64,000 bases of DNA, taken from the NCBI GenBank assembly GCA_000824785.1, contig CCNB01000006.1:62001-126000 (forward strand), read 5' to 3'. The notes beneath the pieces were generated by a model. That model was not told the DNA's origin. It made no database searches and saw only the letters and a program-made list of their open reading frames with translations. A program made the translations under genes and the position numbers. Numbering within the stretch: position 1 is the first letter of the stretch; the number at the start of each line of letters is the position of its first letter. Below are positions 43,686 through 52,133 of the stretch, piece after piece. Source of the DNA: Mesorhizobium plurifarium. GTDB lineage: Bacteria; Pseudomonadota; Alphaproteobacteria; Rhizobiales; Rhizobiaceae.

Positions 43686-44600
43686 ATGACTGCCTCGCCT
43701 TCTTTTCTCGGCCTTCCCGACCGCTTCGCCGACGGGCGCACGCCGCGCGCTGTGATCTTCGGGGCCGGTCACGGCACGACCTATCCGGGCCAGGATAGCG
43801 GCGGCCATGCCTTGGCGGCCAGCGTCATCCGCGCGGCCAGCCAGGACGATACCCCGCTGATGGAGCACTGGGACTTCGACCTCGGCGGCTCACTGTTTGA
43901 TGGCGGACCGGCCTGTTGCGTGGACGCCGGCGACGTCTCGACCACCATGCATGACAATGCTGGCAATCGGGCCCGCATCGAGGCGAGGACGCGTGAGGTT
44001 CTGTCCCTGCCGGCCGTGCCGATCCTGCTCGGCGGCGACGATTCCGTCGTCATTCCGTTCCTGGCTGGGTTTGCCGGCCATGGACCAATCTGGATCCTGC
44101 AGATCGACGCCCATATCGACTGGCGCGACGAGGTGCATGGCGAGCGTTACGGCTATTCGAGCCCGATGCGCCGGGCGAGCGAGATGGCGCATGTGGCCGG
44201 CATGGTGCAGGTCGGCCTGCGCAGCGTCGGCAGCGCACGCGTCGGCGAAATCGAAGCGGCGCGGCGCTATGGCAGCCGCTTCTTGACCGCGCGCGAGATT
44301 CATGCCCACGGCGTCGAAGCCGCTTTGCAGCACATCCCGGAACGAGCGCGTGTCGTCGTCACCCTTGACTGTGACAGCCTCGATCCCTCGATCATGCCGG
44401 GCGTGGCGGCGCGCACGCCTGGCGGCCTCACCTACACCCATGCGATCGACCTGATCGCGGGTCTCGGCAGGCGAGCCAAGATCGCGGGGTTCGACCTCGT
44501 TGAGCTCTACTCTCCCGCAGACATTGACGGCCTGTCGGCCATCCTCGCGTCGCGCCTTCTCGTCAATGCGATTGGCGCCATTATCCGGCAGACCGGCTGA
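43686..44600 (+). CDS. Arginase/agmatinase-family ureohydrolase with a GGDDS metal motif
   Basis: A 304-residue ureohydrolase-fold protein. The manganese-binding segments are GGDDS (residues 116-120), DAHIDW and DCDSLDPSIMPG. In most family members the first motif is GGDHS, so the first His ligand is replaced by Asp119 (codon 44040-44042). The region GYSSPMRRASEM after DAHID is like agmatinase/guanidino-acid hydrolases. Substrate unknown. I used the ATG at 43686, since upstream sequence to 43584 is not conserved. Confidence 0.9.
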   Translation: MTASPSFLGLPDRFADGRTPRAVIFGAGHGTTYPGQDSGGHALAASVIRAASQDDTPLMEHWDFDLGGSLFDGGPACCVDAGDVSTTMHDNAGNRARIEARTREVLSLPAVPILLGGDDSVVIPFLAGFAGHGPIWILQIDAHIDWRDEVHGERYGYSSPMRRASEMAHVAGMVQVGLRSVGSARVGEIEAARRYGSRFLTAREIHAHGVEAALQHIPERARVVVTLDCDSLDPSIMPGVAARTPGGLTYTHAIDLIAGLGRRAKIAGFDLVELYSPADIDGLSAILASRLLVNAIGAIIRQTG

Positions 44601-44616
44601 GATACGATAGGATGAC

Positions 44617-45027
44617 CTAGAAAAAGCTGTTCAGAAACGCCGCCGTCGCGTCTGAAACACCGACGATCTTGTTGGTCGCCTGGCGGTAGAATTTGAAGTT
44701 GAGCTCGGTCTCGGGCCGGCCATCCTTCCAATCCTTGAAGCGCTTGAGCTCATCGCGTCCCAACCGCTTCGTCGCCAAGGCGGTGCGGCGGACGGCAATG
44801 CTGACGCGCGGCGTCTGCCGTTCGAGATCGGGGCGTCTCGGGGTGGCCTCCGAGGAGGTCACGATACCGCGCGCGATAAGCCCCTGCCCGCCTTCATTCT
44901 CGCTGGCGAACAGGAAGGCGACGTCGCCTTCGGCGACGTGCTTGCCGCCATACATCGTTTTCTGGGCAGCGAAGACGAATGTCTCTGCCTGAGGATCCTT
45001 GATTTCGATCTTGATGGCATATGCCAT
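44617..45027 (-). CDS. Uncharacterised protein, possibly PUA/EVE-like
   Basis: A 136-residue soluble protein. The segment KHVAEGDVAFLFASENEGGQGLIARGIVTS resembles the strand pattern of EVE/PUA-type nucleic-acid-binding folds, but I cannot confirm it. The C-terminal half is basic. It starts three bases after the stop of the aldose-1-epimerase gene upstream and would be co-transcribed with it. No enzyme motif is seen. Confidence 0.7.
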   Translation of the reverse strand: MAYAIKIEIKDPQAETFVFAAQKTMYGGKHVAEGDVAFLFASENEGGQGLIARGIVTSSEATPRRPDLERQTPRVSIAVRRTALATKRLGRDELKRFKDWKDGRPETELNFKFYRQATNKIVGVSDATAAFLNSFF

Positions 45028-45030
45028 GCC

Positions 45031-45906
45031 TCACGAGTCCCGGCTGAGGCTAATCCGATAGTTCAGCACGCGCCGGGCGCCCGGCTCGATCAACATGACA
45101 CCCGGTTTGTCGGCAAACTCGCCGTCGAAATCGACGGGACTGGCGATGCCGTGCCAGGGTTCGATGCACAGGAACGGCGCGCCGCCGGGCTTGGACCAGA
45201 TGCCCAGCTCGTCGAATCCCTGCCACGACATCTCGATCGCCGGCCCGCGCCCGGCGGCGTAGCGCAGGCTGCCGCTCACGGGCTTGTCGAGGATGACAGC
45301 GTCGTCGACGAACAGTTTTTCGGAAAGCGGCAGCGTCTTTCCCTCGATGGGCGTCGGTTGCGGGTCCGGCAGCAGCAGGCCATCCTTGAGGCGGCGCACC
45401 GGCGCCGGCTCGTTGTCGGCGAACGTCAGCCGATAGGCCTCCTTGGACAGTTCCGGCAGCAGCGGCCAGTTGAACGCCGGATGCGCGCCGATCGAGGCCG
45501 GCAGCGGTTCGTCGCCAGTGTTAGTGACCTCGAAGGTCACGCCAAGCTGCCGGGGGCTGAGCTCGTAGCCGATGGCCAGGCGAAAGGCGAAGGGATAGTG
45601 CGTTCGGGTCTCGGCGTCATCCGTCAGGACCAATGTGCAGGAAGCCGGCCCCTGCTCCGCCCAGACAAAGCGCCTGTCGCGGGCAAAGCCATGCTGCGTC
45701 ATCGGATACGTTTGGCCGCGGTGCCGCAACTGATCGCCCTTCAACCGGCCGACGATCGGGAACAGGACCGGCGAATGACGGCGCCATGCAGGGCCGGCCT
45801 GCCACAGAAGCTCGATGCCGTCGCCATCGCGCAGCGAGACAAGCTCGGCCCCCTGCCCGACAATGGTCGCCGAGATGCCGTCAGCGTGAAGCGTCAGCTG
45901 TTCCAT
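45031..45906 (-). CDS. Aldose 1-epimerase family protein (LacX-like)
   Basis: A 291-residue galactose-mutarotase-fold protein. Catalytic residues are visible: the first His in PMTQHGFARDRRF, the second in IGAHPAFNWPL, and the Glu in FLCIEPWHG. The protein equilibrates alpha and beta anomers of a sugar; the LacX-like branch has no defined sugar. ATG at 45906. It is co-directional with the next gene with a three-base gap. Confidence 0.92.
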   Translation of the reverse strand: MEQLTLHADGISATIVGQGAELVSLRDGDGIELLWQAGPAWRRHSPVLFPIVGRLKGDQLRHRGQTYPMTQHGFARDRRFVWAEQGPASCTLVLTDDAETRTHYPFAFRLAIGYELSPRQLGVTFEVTNTGDEPLPASIGAHPAFNWPLLPELSKEAYRLTFADNEPAPVRRLKDGLLLPDPQPTPIEGKTLPLSEKLFVDDAVILDKPVSGSLRYAAGRGPAIEMSWQGFDELGIWSKPGGAPFLCIEPWHGIASPVDFDGEFADKPGVMLIEPGARRVLNYRISLSRDS

Positions 45907-46017
45907 TGCGTCCTCGCGGCTGGCTGGTCTGGCCGGCAGGCTAGCAAAAGGCCAGGCGTGAACTCAAGCGCGGCAGCCGGATCGCACCTTGGTCGTGGAC
46001 GCCTTGGTGCGTAATCG

Positions 46018-46049
46018 ACAAAAAATGGCCGGAGGTTTCCCTCCGGCCA
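46018..46049 (-). terminator. Rho-independent terminator of the sigma/anti-sigma/BI-1 operon
   Basis: Read on the minus strand: stem TGGCCGGAGG/CCTCCGGCCA (46026-46035/46040-46049), a GAAA tetraloop and a run of six T residues. It lies 37 bases after the BI-1-family stop codon. Confidence 0.92.
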
Positions 46050-46085
46050 CGCCGAGGTCGGCAGTGTTGCCTGCTACGGTCCGGC

Positions 46086-46802
46086 TTATTCGCGCTCGCC
46101 GGTGAAATTCAGGAGCAGCTGGAAGATGTTGATGAAGTTCAGATAGAGCGAGAAGGCGCCGAAGACGGCGAGCTTCTGCTGCGATTCCGCGTCGAAATTC
46201 TCCGCATACTGTTCCTTGATGGTCTGCGTGTCCCAGGCGGTGAGGCCGACGAAGACGGCGATGCCGATCACCGAGATGGCGAACTGCAGCGCGGTCGAGC
46301 CGAGGAACAGGTTCACGAGGCTGGCGATCACCACGCCGATCAGGCCCATGATCAGGAAGGACGAGAACTGCGTCAGGTCGCGCCTGGTCGTGTAGCCGTA
46401 GAGGCTGGTGGCGCCGAACATCGTGGCGGCGATGAAGAAGGTGCGCGCGATGCTTGTCGAAGTGAAGACCAGGAACACGGAGGCGAGCGACAGGCCCATG
46501 ACCGCGCAGAAGGCCCAGAACATCGCCTGCGCGCCCGAGGCCGACATGGTCTGCATCTTGAACGAGAAGAGCATGACAAAGGCGAGCGGCGCCAGCATCA
46601 CCACCCATTTCAGCGGGCTGGAGAAGATCGGCACATAGAGCGCGGGCGTCGAGGCCACGAAGAAGGCGACGAGGCCGGTGACGACGAGGCCGAGGCCCAT
46701 ATAATTGTAGACGCGCAGCATGTGCTTGCGCAGGCCCTCGTCATAGACGGCTCCGGCCTGGACGCCGGTGCCCATTCGGTATCCCAGATTGGGGCTGTTC
46801 AT
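46086..46802 (-). CDS. Bax inhibitor-1/YccA (YbhL)-family membrane protein
   Basis: A 238-residue membrane protein with seven hydrophobic helices, starting after a short polar N-terminus (about residue 28). The family signatures VYNYMGLGLVVTGLVAFF and the C-terminal FGAFSLYLNFINIFQLLLNF with acidic end are present. Bacterial relatives (YccA, BsYetJ) interact with FtsH or act as pH-sensitive calcium channels. It is 17 bases downstream of the anti-sigma gene in the same direction, so it looks like the third gene of the sigma operon. That would make it a target or a partner of that stress regulon. Confidence 0.92.
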   Translation of the reverse strand: MNSPNLGYRMGTGVQAGAVYDEGLRKHMLRVYNYMGLGLVVTGLVAFFVASTPALYVPIFSSPLKWVVMLAPLAFVMLFSFKMQTMSASGAQAMFWAFCAVMGLSLASVFLVFTSTSIARTFFIAATMFGATSLYGYTTRRDLTQFSSFLIMGLIGVVIASLVNLFLGSTALQFAISVIGIAVFVGLTAWDTQTIKEQYAENFDAESQQKLAVFGAFSLYLNFINIFQLLLNFTGERE

Positions 46803-46819
46803 TTGGTTCTCCTTGGTTC

Positions 46820-47593
46820 TCAGTAGAGGGTTCTGGCGAGTTTCTCGGCGGCACGGTCGAGATTGCCGGCGTCGCCGCGTCCGACCACCGCATAGGCGAC
46901 CTCGCCGATCTGGAAATACGCGGTTGAAATGTCACCGGAGGGCGCGACCGTCGGTTTCACCACGTCGAACGTGCCCGGCCTGATGGCGAACAGCGAGACA
47001 AGACCGAGGTCCTTGGTCTCGACCGCCACCTCGACGCTCGGCCCGAATTGCGAGGGATAGACCTGGACATCGCGGATCTTCCAGTCGCCGGGCAGCGACG
47101 GCATGACGATTGCGGTGGCGGCGCGGATCTCATCGGCATTGTAGCCCGGCGCCTCTTCCTGCGACGGCATTGTCTCGCGCACCAATGTCGTCCGGTGCGC
47201 CCTGACCGCATCCTCGACATAGGCCGGTGGCTGCGTCGAGGCGACCACTTTGGTCACCGCGATCGGTCCGAAGACGCCGTTGGCCAGCCAGCCAGCCGCG
47301 ACCAGCACGGCCGCGGCCGCCGCCCGCTGCAGCACGGCAAGGATACGTCCCCTGGCAAGCGCCCTTTCCAGCCGCCGCGCTGCTTCCGTGGTGGCCGGAC
47401 GCGCCCTGCCGGCCGGTCCGGCAAGCGCGACGCGCAACTCGTCGCGCGTCCTCAGATCGGACATCACGCGCGCCGCCGCTTCCGGGCGCGCGGCAAGGTG
47501 CGCCTCGACCTCTATGCGGCGGGCGACATCCAGTTGGTCGTCGACATAGGCGTCGAGGTCGGCATCGGTTACGGGGTCGACACTAGCGGTCAT
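46820..47593 (-). CDS. Membrane-anchored anti-sigma factor, without the zinc motif
   Basis: A 257-residue protein. The N-terminal cytoplasmic domain (TDADLDAYVDDQLD...AHLAARPEAAARV) has the anti-sigma helical pattern, but there is no cysteine at all, so no HxxxCxxC zinc site. One membrane helix follows (about residues 90-108, AAAAAVLVAAGWLANGVF), then a periplasmic domain of about 145 residues with strand-rich sequence. It overlaps the sigma factor gene by four bases. The signal is probably sensed outside the membrane. Confidence 0.88.
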   Translation of the reverse strand: MTASVDPVTDADLDAYVDDQLDVARRIEVEAHLAARPEAAARVMSDLRTRDELRVALAGPAGRARPATTEAARRLERALARGRILAVLQRAAAAAVLVAAGWLANGVFGPIAVTKVVASTQPPAYVEDAVRAHRTTLVRETMPSQEEAPGYNADEIRAATAIVMPSLPGDWKIRDVQVYPSQFGPSVEVAVETKDLGLVSLFAIRPGTFDVVKPTVAPSGDISTAYFQIGEVAYAVVGRGDAGNLDRAAEKLARTLY

Positions 47594-48123
47594 TGATCGT
47601 CTCCCACGATCCTGAGGTGAGGCCTGGCTTTCGGTGCCGTGCCCTCTTCCATTTCGCGCAGCGCGGCACGCGCGCGGCCGATGCGCGACATCAAGGTTCC
47701 GAGCGGGATACCGATGACGTCGGCAGCCTGCTGATAGGACAGCCCTTCGATGGCGACGAGGTGGAGGGCTGAGCGCTGTTCTTCGGGGAGTGAAAGAAAC
47801 GCTTCCCGGACCTGCGACAGGCGCACCGAATGGTCCTGCGACGCCGGCATGCTCTGGTCGGCGACAAGGCCGGCCTGTTCGATGCGCGCGGCCTCGGAGC
47901 GGCGCGAGCGCATGCGGTCGATGAAGATGTTGTGCACGATCGCCAGAAGCCAGGCGCGCAGATTGCCGCCCGAGCGAAAGGTCGCGCGCCGCTCATAGGC
48001 GCGCACCAGCGCGTCATGGACGAGATCCTCGGCCTCGGTGCTGTCGCGCGTCAGCGAGCGCGCATAGCGCCGCAGCGATCCCAACTGCCCGACGATATCG
48101 AAGCGTGCCATCGACCGTTTCAT
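47590..48123 (-). CDS. ECF RNA polymerase sigma factor
   Basis: A 177-residue ECF sigma factor. Region 2 carries DSTEAEDLVHDALVRAYERR and LRAWLLAIVHNIFIDRMRSRR; region 4 carries LPEEQRSALHLVAIEGLSYQQAADVIGIPLGTLMSRIGRAR. It directs RNA polymerase to stress promoters and is held by the anti-sigma encoded by the overlapping gene. The start at 48123 is my choice; 48141 and 48111 are other ATG codons. A short GGGATTAAAAACCC sequence lies just upstream (48145-48160 area), but I could not match it to a known ECF promoter. Confidence 0.92.
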   Translation of the reverse strand: MKRSMARFDIVGQLGSLRRYARSLTRDSTEAEDLVHDALVRAYERRATFRSGGNLRAWLLAIVHNIFIDRMRSRRSEAARIEQAGLVADQSMPASQDHSVRLSQVREAFLSLPEEQRSALHLVAIEGLSYQQAADVIGIPLGTLMSRIGRARAALREMEEGTAPKARPHLRIVGDDQ

Positions 48124-48255
48124 GCCCTGTTTACGGAGCATGTAGGGTTTTTAATCCCCTGCCCGGCATTTCTTTTCGTGTCACCGGCACAGCGGAAACC
48201 GCTGGCGCGGCGGGATCGATTTGCGTATCACTCCGCCGCCATTGGAGCCTTATCG

Positions 48256-49440
48256 ATGTTCGAGACCCTGCAGCCCGCGCCCGCCGACAAGATCCTTGCC
48301 CTGATCGGCCTCTATCGCAACGATCCACGGCCCGGCAAAGTCGACCTTGGCGTCGGCGTCTACAAGGATATCGACGGCAGGACGCCGGTGATGCGCGCCG
48401 TGCGCGAGGCCGAGAAGCGGCTGCTGGCGAGCCAGGACACCAAGACCTATCTCGGCCTTGCCGGCGATACCGGTTTCAACGCCGCCATGATCAAGCTCGC
48501 CTTTGGCGACAAGGCGGACCATTCGCGCATCCGCGCTGCGCAGGCGCCTGGCGGATCCGGCGCGCTCAGGCTGGTGGCCGAGCTTCTGCAGCGCACGCGC
48601 GCCGGCGCCACCGTCTGGCTGTCCGATCCGACATGGCCGAACCATCTGCCGGTGATGCGTGCCCCCGGCCTTGAGGTTCGCAACTATCCCTATTTCGATG
48701 CCGCTTCCGGCACCGTGCGCTTCGATGAGATGCTGGCGACGCTCAGGACGGCCAACCGCGGCGATGTCGTGCTGCTGCATGGCTGCTGCCACAATCCGAC
48801 CGGCGCCAATCTCGATGCCGCGCAATGGGCCAAGCTCGCCGACGTTCTCCTGGAGCGCGGCCTGCTTCCCTTTGTCGACATCGCCTATCAGGGCTTTGGT
48901 GAGGGCCTCGACGCCGATGCCGCCGGCCTGCGGCTGCTGGCCGGCAAGGTGCCGGAGATGGTCGTCGCCTCGAGCTGCTCGAAGAATTTCGCCGTCTATC
49001 GCGACCGCGTGGGCGCGGCGATGATCCTGGCCAAGGACGGCGCCCAGGCCGACGTGGCGATGAGCCAAATGCTGGCGGCGGCGCGCGCGCTCTATTCTAT
49101 GCCGCCGGATCATGGCGCGGCGACCGTGCGCATGGTGCTGGAAGACGCTGGTTTGAGGAAAGACTGGGAGACGGAGCTCGAGGAGATGCGGCTGCGCATG
49201 CTCAGGCTGCGCGTCGCCTTCGCCGAGGCGTTGCGCCGGCAGTCCAACTCCGACCGCTTCGACTTCGTCGCCAGCCATCGCGGCATGTTCTCCCGCCTCG
49301 GGCTTACCGAGGCGCAGGTCGAACGCCTGCGCACCGAGCATGCGGTCTACATGGTCGGCGACAGCCGCATCAACGTGGCCGGCTTGCCGGAGGACGGCAT
49401 GGACGATCTCGCCAAGGCGATCGTCTCTGTTCTCGACTAA
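48256..49440 (+). CDS. Aromatic amino acid aminotransferase (class I)
   Basis: A 394-residue PLP enzyme of the aspartate/aromatic aminotransferase subgroup (AspC/TyrB). The N-terminus PADKILALIGLYRNDPRPGKVDLGVGVYKD is family-typical; the PLP Lys is in SSCSKNFAVYRDRVG and the C-terminal Arg lies near INVAGL. It interconverts aromatic 2-oxo acids and amino acids using glutamate or aspartate. I chose the ATG at 48256 because upstream extension overlaps the divergent sigma gene. Single gene. Confidence 0.93.
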   Translation: MFETLQPAPADKILALIGLYRNDPRPGKVDLGVGVYKDIDGRTPVMRAVREAEKRLLASQDTKTYLGLAGDTGFNAAMIKLAFGDKADHSRIRAAQAPGGSGALRLVAELLQRTRAGATVWLSDPTWPNHLPVMRAPGLEVRNYPYFDAASGTVRFDEMLATLRTANRGDVVLLHGCCHNPTGANLDAAQWAKLADVLLERGLLPFVDIAYQGFGEGLDADAAGLRLLAGKVPEMVVASSCSKNFAVYRDRVGAAMILAKDGAQADVAMSQMLAAARALYSMPPDHGAATVRMVLEDAGLRKDWETELEEMRLRMLRLRVAFAEALRRQSNSDRFDFVASHRGMFSRLGLTEAQVERLRTEHAVYMVGDSRINVAGLPEDGMDDLAKAIVSVLD

Positions 49441-49523
49441 AAAGCCCGCGCAACTGTGGACAATAGGCTTTTGCCAGTCGGCGGGATTGGTCGCCCACCG
49501 CGCTGCGCGCTAGAGTTCGGAGG

Positions 49524-50348
49524 ATGAAACCCTCGAAAGACATTTCCCGGCTGATCGAGATCATGGCCGCGCTCCGCGCCCCGAAGACCGGCTGCCCCTG
49601 GGATATCGAGCAGAATTTCGCGACCATCGCGCCCTATACGATCGAGGAGGCCTATGAAGTGGCAGACGCGATCGCGCGCGGCGATTTCGACGATCTGCGC
49701 GAGGAACTCGGCGACCTGCTGCTGCAGGTCGTCTATCACGCGCAGATGGCCGAGGAGATCGGCGAGTTCGCCTTCGGCGATGTCGTCGAGGCCATCACCA
49801 CCAAGATGATCCGCCGTCATCCGCATGTCTTCGGCGACGAGAAGGCGCGCAGCGCCGGCATGGCCAAGGGCATGTGGGAGAAGATCAAGGCTGAGGAGAA
49901 GGCTGAAAAGCGCAGCGCCCGCCTCGCCCGCGGCCTGGATCCGGAAGATCACGGCAAGGGCTATCTCGACAGCGTTCCGGTGGCGCTCCCTGCCCTGACG
50001 CGCGCGCTGAAGCTGCAGGAGAAAGCAGCGCGTGTCGGCTTCGACTGGAGCGAGGCTGCCCCTATCCTCGACAAGATCGAGGAAGAGATCGGCGAATTGC
50101 GTGAAGCGCTTGCCACGGGCGACGCCGCGCCCATCAAGGACGAGTTCGGCGACATGCTGTTCGCCGTCGTCAATCTCGGCCGCCATCTCAAGCTCGATTC
50201 AGAGGCGGCGCTCAGCGGCACCAACGAGAAATTCCGCTCGCGCTTCCACTATGTCGAGCAGGCCTTGGCGGCTTCGGGCGGTTCGCTGGAGAAGGCAACG
50301 CTCGACGAGATGGAAGCGCTCTGGCAGCAGGCCAAAAGCGCCAAGTAA
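49524..50348 (+). CDS. mazG: Nucleoside triphosphate pyrophosphohydrolase MazG
   Basis: A 274-residue protein with two MazG domains. The first has CPWDIEQNFATIAPYTIEEAYEVADAI and EELGDLLLQVVYHAQMAEE with the metal-binding EExxE-type residues; the second, from about residue 165, has EEEIGELREAL and DEFGDMLFAVVNLGRHL. It removes abnormal NTPs and can lower ppGpp in E. coli. A GGAGG lies directly before the ATG. It is convergent with hflX, with eight bases between the stops. Confidence 0.95.
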   Translation: MKPSKDISRLIEIMAALRAPKTGCPWDIEQNFATIAPYTIEEAYEVADAIARGDFDDLREELGDLLLQVVYHAQMAEEIGEFAFGDVVEAITTKMIRRHPHVFGDEKARSAGMAKGMWEKIKAEEKAEKRSARLARGLDPEDHGKGYLDSVPVALPALTRALKLQEKAARVGFDWSEAAPILDKIEEEIGELREALATGDAAPIKDEFGDMLFAVVNLGRHLKLDSEAALSGTNEKFRSRFHYVEQALAASGGSLEKATLDEMEALWQQAKSAK

Positions 50349-50356
50349 ACAGCCGG

Positions 50357-51745
50357 TTAGCTGCCGCTCTTGCGATGCAGGCGGTTCTCTATCTCCTGCC
50401 TGGCGCTGTGCGTGGCCGTCAGCGCAAGGGTGACGCTGCCGTCTTCGTTGTCGGTGCGCGAAACGACGTCGCCGTTGCGGTAGAGCCAGTCGACCTGGCC
50501 GAGCTGGGCCGGGCTCAACGTCACCGTCATCGTTTCCAGCTCGCCCGACACGCGCGTCTCGATGAGCGCCTTCAGCGTGTCCAGTCCCTCGCCGGTCACC
50601 GCCGAAATGGCGATCGGTGGAGACTTGCCGCTCGCGCCCTCCGCTAGCAGCCGCTCGCGATTGCCCTCGTCGAGCAGATCGATCTTGTTCCAGACCTCGA
50701 TCACGCGGTTCGTGTCGGCGGCGTCGACGCCGAGATCGGCAAGGATGCGTTCGACATCCTCAGCCTGAGCCGCCGTGTCCGGATCGGAGATGTCGCGCAG
50801 ATGCAGCACCAGATCGGCCTCGACCACCTCTTCCAGCGTCGCCCGGAAGGCGGCTACAAGATGCGTCGGCAGGTCGGAGATGAAGCCGACCGTATCCGAC
50901 AGGATGATCGGAGTGCCATGCGGCAGCCGCACGCGCCGCAAGGTGGGGTCGAGCGTGGCGAACAGCATGTCCTCGGCCAGCACCCCTGCCCCGGTCAGCC
51001 GGTTGAACAGCGTCGACTTGCCGGCATTGGTGTAGCCGACGATCGCCACCACCGGAAAAGGCACCTTCTTGCGCTTGGCGCGGTGCAGGTCGCGCGTGCG
51101 CCGAACCGTTTCCAGCTCGTGCTTCAGCTTGGTGATCTTGTCCTGCAGGATGCGGCGGTCGGATTCGATCTGGGTTTCGCCGGGGCCGCCGAGGAAGCCG
51201 GCGCCGCCGCGCTGCCGCTCGAGGTGGGTCCAGCTGCGCACCAGCCGGCCCTTCTGGTAGTTGAGATGCGCGAGCTCGACCTGCAGCGTGCCTTCCTTGG
51301 TGCGCGCCCGCTCGCCGAAGATCTCGAGAATGAGCCCGGTGCGGTCGAGCACCTTGGCGTTCAGTTCCTTTTCGAGATTACGCTGCTGCACCGGCGTCAG
51401 CGGATGGTCGACGATGACCAGCTCCGCCTTGCGTTCCTTCACGATGTCGGCGAACTCGGCCACCTTGCCGCTGCCGAGCAGCGTGGCCGGACGCGGGTCG
51501 GCGACCGTCACCACCGCGGTGTGGACCGGGTTGAGATCGATGGCGCTGGCAAGCCCTACCGCCTCGTCATGGCGGGCATCCGCCGAACGGCTCAGGCGCG
51601 GGCGGCTCGACTCATCGTCGCCGCGCGGCTGGCGGGTAAGCACCGGCACAATGACGACAGCCCGGGTCGGATCCTTGGCTTCCGGCCCGAGTTGATGTCC
51701 TTGTTTTCCGCGAACGCTGCGGTCCGCGTCCTTATCACGTGCCAA
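50357..51745 (-). CDS. hflX: GTPase HflX
   Basis: A 462-residue ribosome-associated GTPase. The N-terminal HflX domain includes HPLTPVQQRNLEKELNAKVLDRTGLIL and GGPGETQIESDRR; the G domain has G1 GYTNAGKST, G3 DTVGF and G4 NKIDLL. HflX rescues or splits stalled 70S ribosomes under heat stress. The frame starts at TTG (51745), one base after the hfq stop, which is unusual, but the spacing argues for coupling with hfq, the order seen in most alphaproteobacteria. Confidence 0.94.
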   Translation of the reverse strand: MARDKDADRSVRGKQGHQLGPEAKDPTRAVVIVPVLTRQPRGDDESSRPRLSRSADARHDEAVGLASAIDLNPVHTAVVTVADPRPATLLGSGKVAEFADIVKERKAELVIVDHPLTPVQQRNLEKELNAKVLDRTGLILEIFGERARTKEGTLQVELAHLNYQKGRLVRSWTHLERQRGGAGFLGGPGETQIESDRRILQDKITKLKHELETVRRTRDLHRAKRKKVPFPVVAIVGYTNAGKSTLFNRLTGAGVLAEDMLFATLDPTLRRVRLPHGTPIILSDTVGFISDLPTHLVAAFRATLEEVVEADLVLHLRDISDPDTAAQAEDVERILADLGVDAADTNRVIEVWNKIDLLDEGNRERLLAEGASGKSPPIAISAVTGEGLDTLKALIETRVSGELETMTVTLSPAQLGQVDWLYRNGDVVSRTDNEDGSVTLALTATHSARQEIENRLHRKSGS

Positions 51746-51991
51746 TCAGGCGCCCTGGCTTTCCTCGCCATCGAACATCTGAACCGGCTGGCTCGGCATG
51801 ATCGTGGAAATGGCGTGCTTGTAGACGAGCTGGGAGTGCCCGTCACGCCGCAACAACACACAAAAATTGTCGAACGAAGTGACGACGCCGGTCAGCTTCA
51901 CGCCGTTGATGAGGAAGATGGTAAGTGGATTTTTGCTCTTGCGAACTGAATTCAGGAACAGGTCCTGAAGGTTTTGCGATCGTTCCGCCAT
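51746..51991 (-). CDS. hfq: RNA chaperone Hfq
   Basis: An 81-residue Sm-like protein that forms a hexamer and pairs small RNAs with mRNAs. Sm1 has [29 protein letters not shown] and Sm2 has [11 protein letters not shown] used the ATG at 51991 (MAERSQNLQ), the family start; longer frames to 52051 have no conserved sequence. It immediately precedes hflX in the direction of transcription. In rhizobia Hfq controls nitrogen fixation and metabolism genes. Confidence 0.97.
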   Translation of the reverse strand: MAERSQNLQDLFLNSVRKSKNPLTIFLINGVKLTGVVTSFDNFCVLLRRDGHSQLVYKHAISTIMPSQPVQMFDGEESQGA

Positions 51992-52133
51992 TTTTCTTGT
52001 CTTTCGCCGATCCCCTTCGGTTTGCGGCCAATGCGCCAAATTACGCGGCACCTGTCAAGCGCGCAAACCCCCTCTTGCCGATACAAAGGCAAGCAGAACG
52101 AGATAGTTGAGGTTCATTCCAGTTGTGCGGTTA

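Noticed and set aside
46803..46819. Rhizobiales ybhL leader RNA before the BI-1-family gene
   Set aside because: Only 17 bases separate the gene from the anti-sigma gene, so there is no room for the structured leader.
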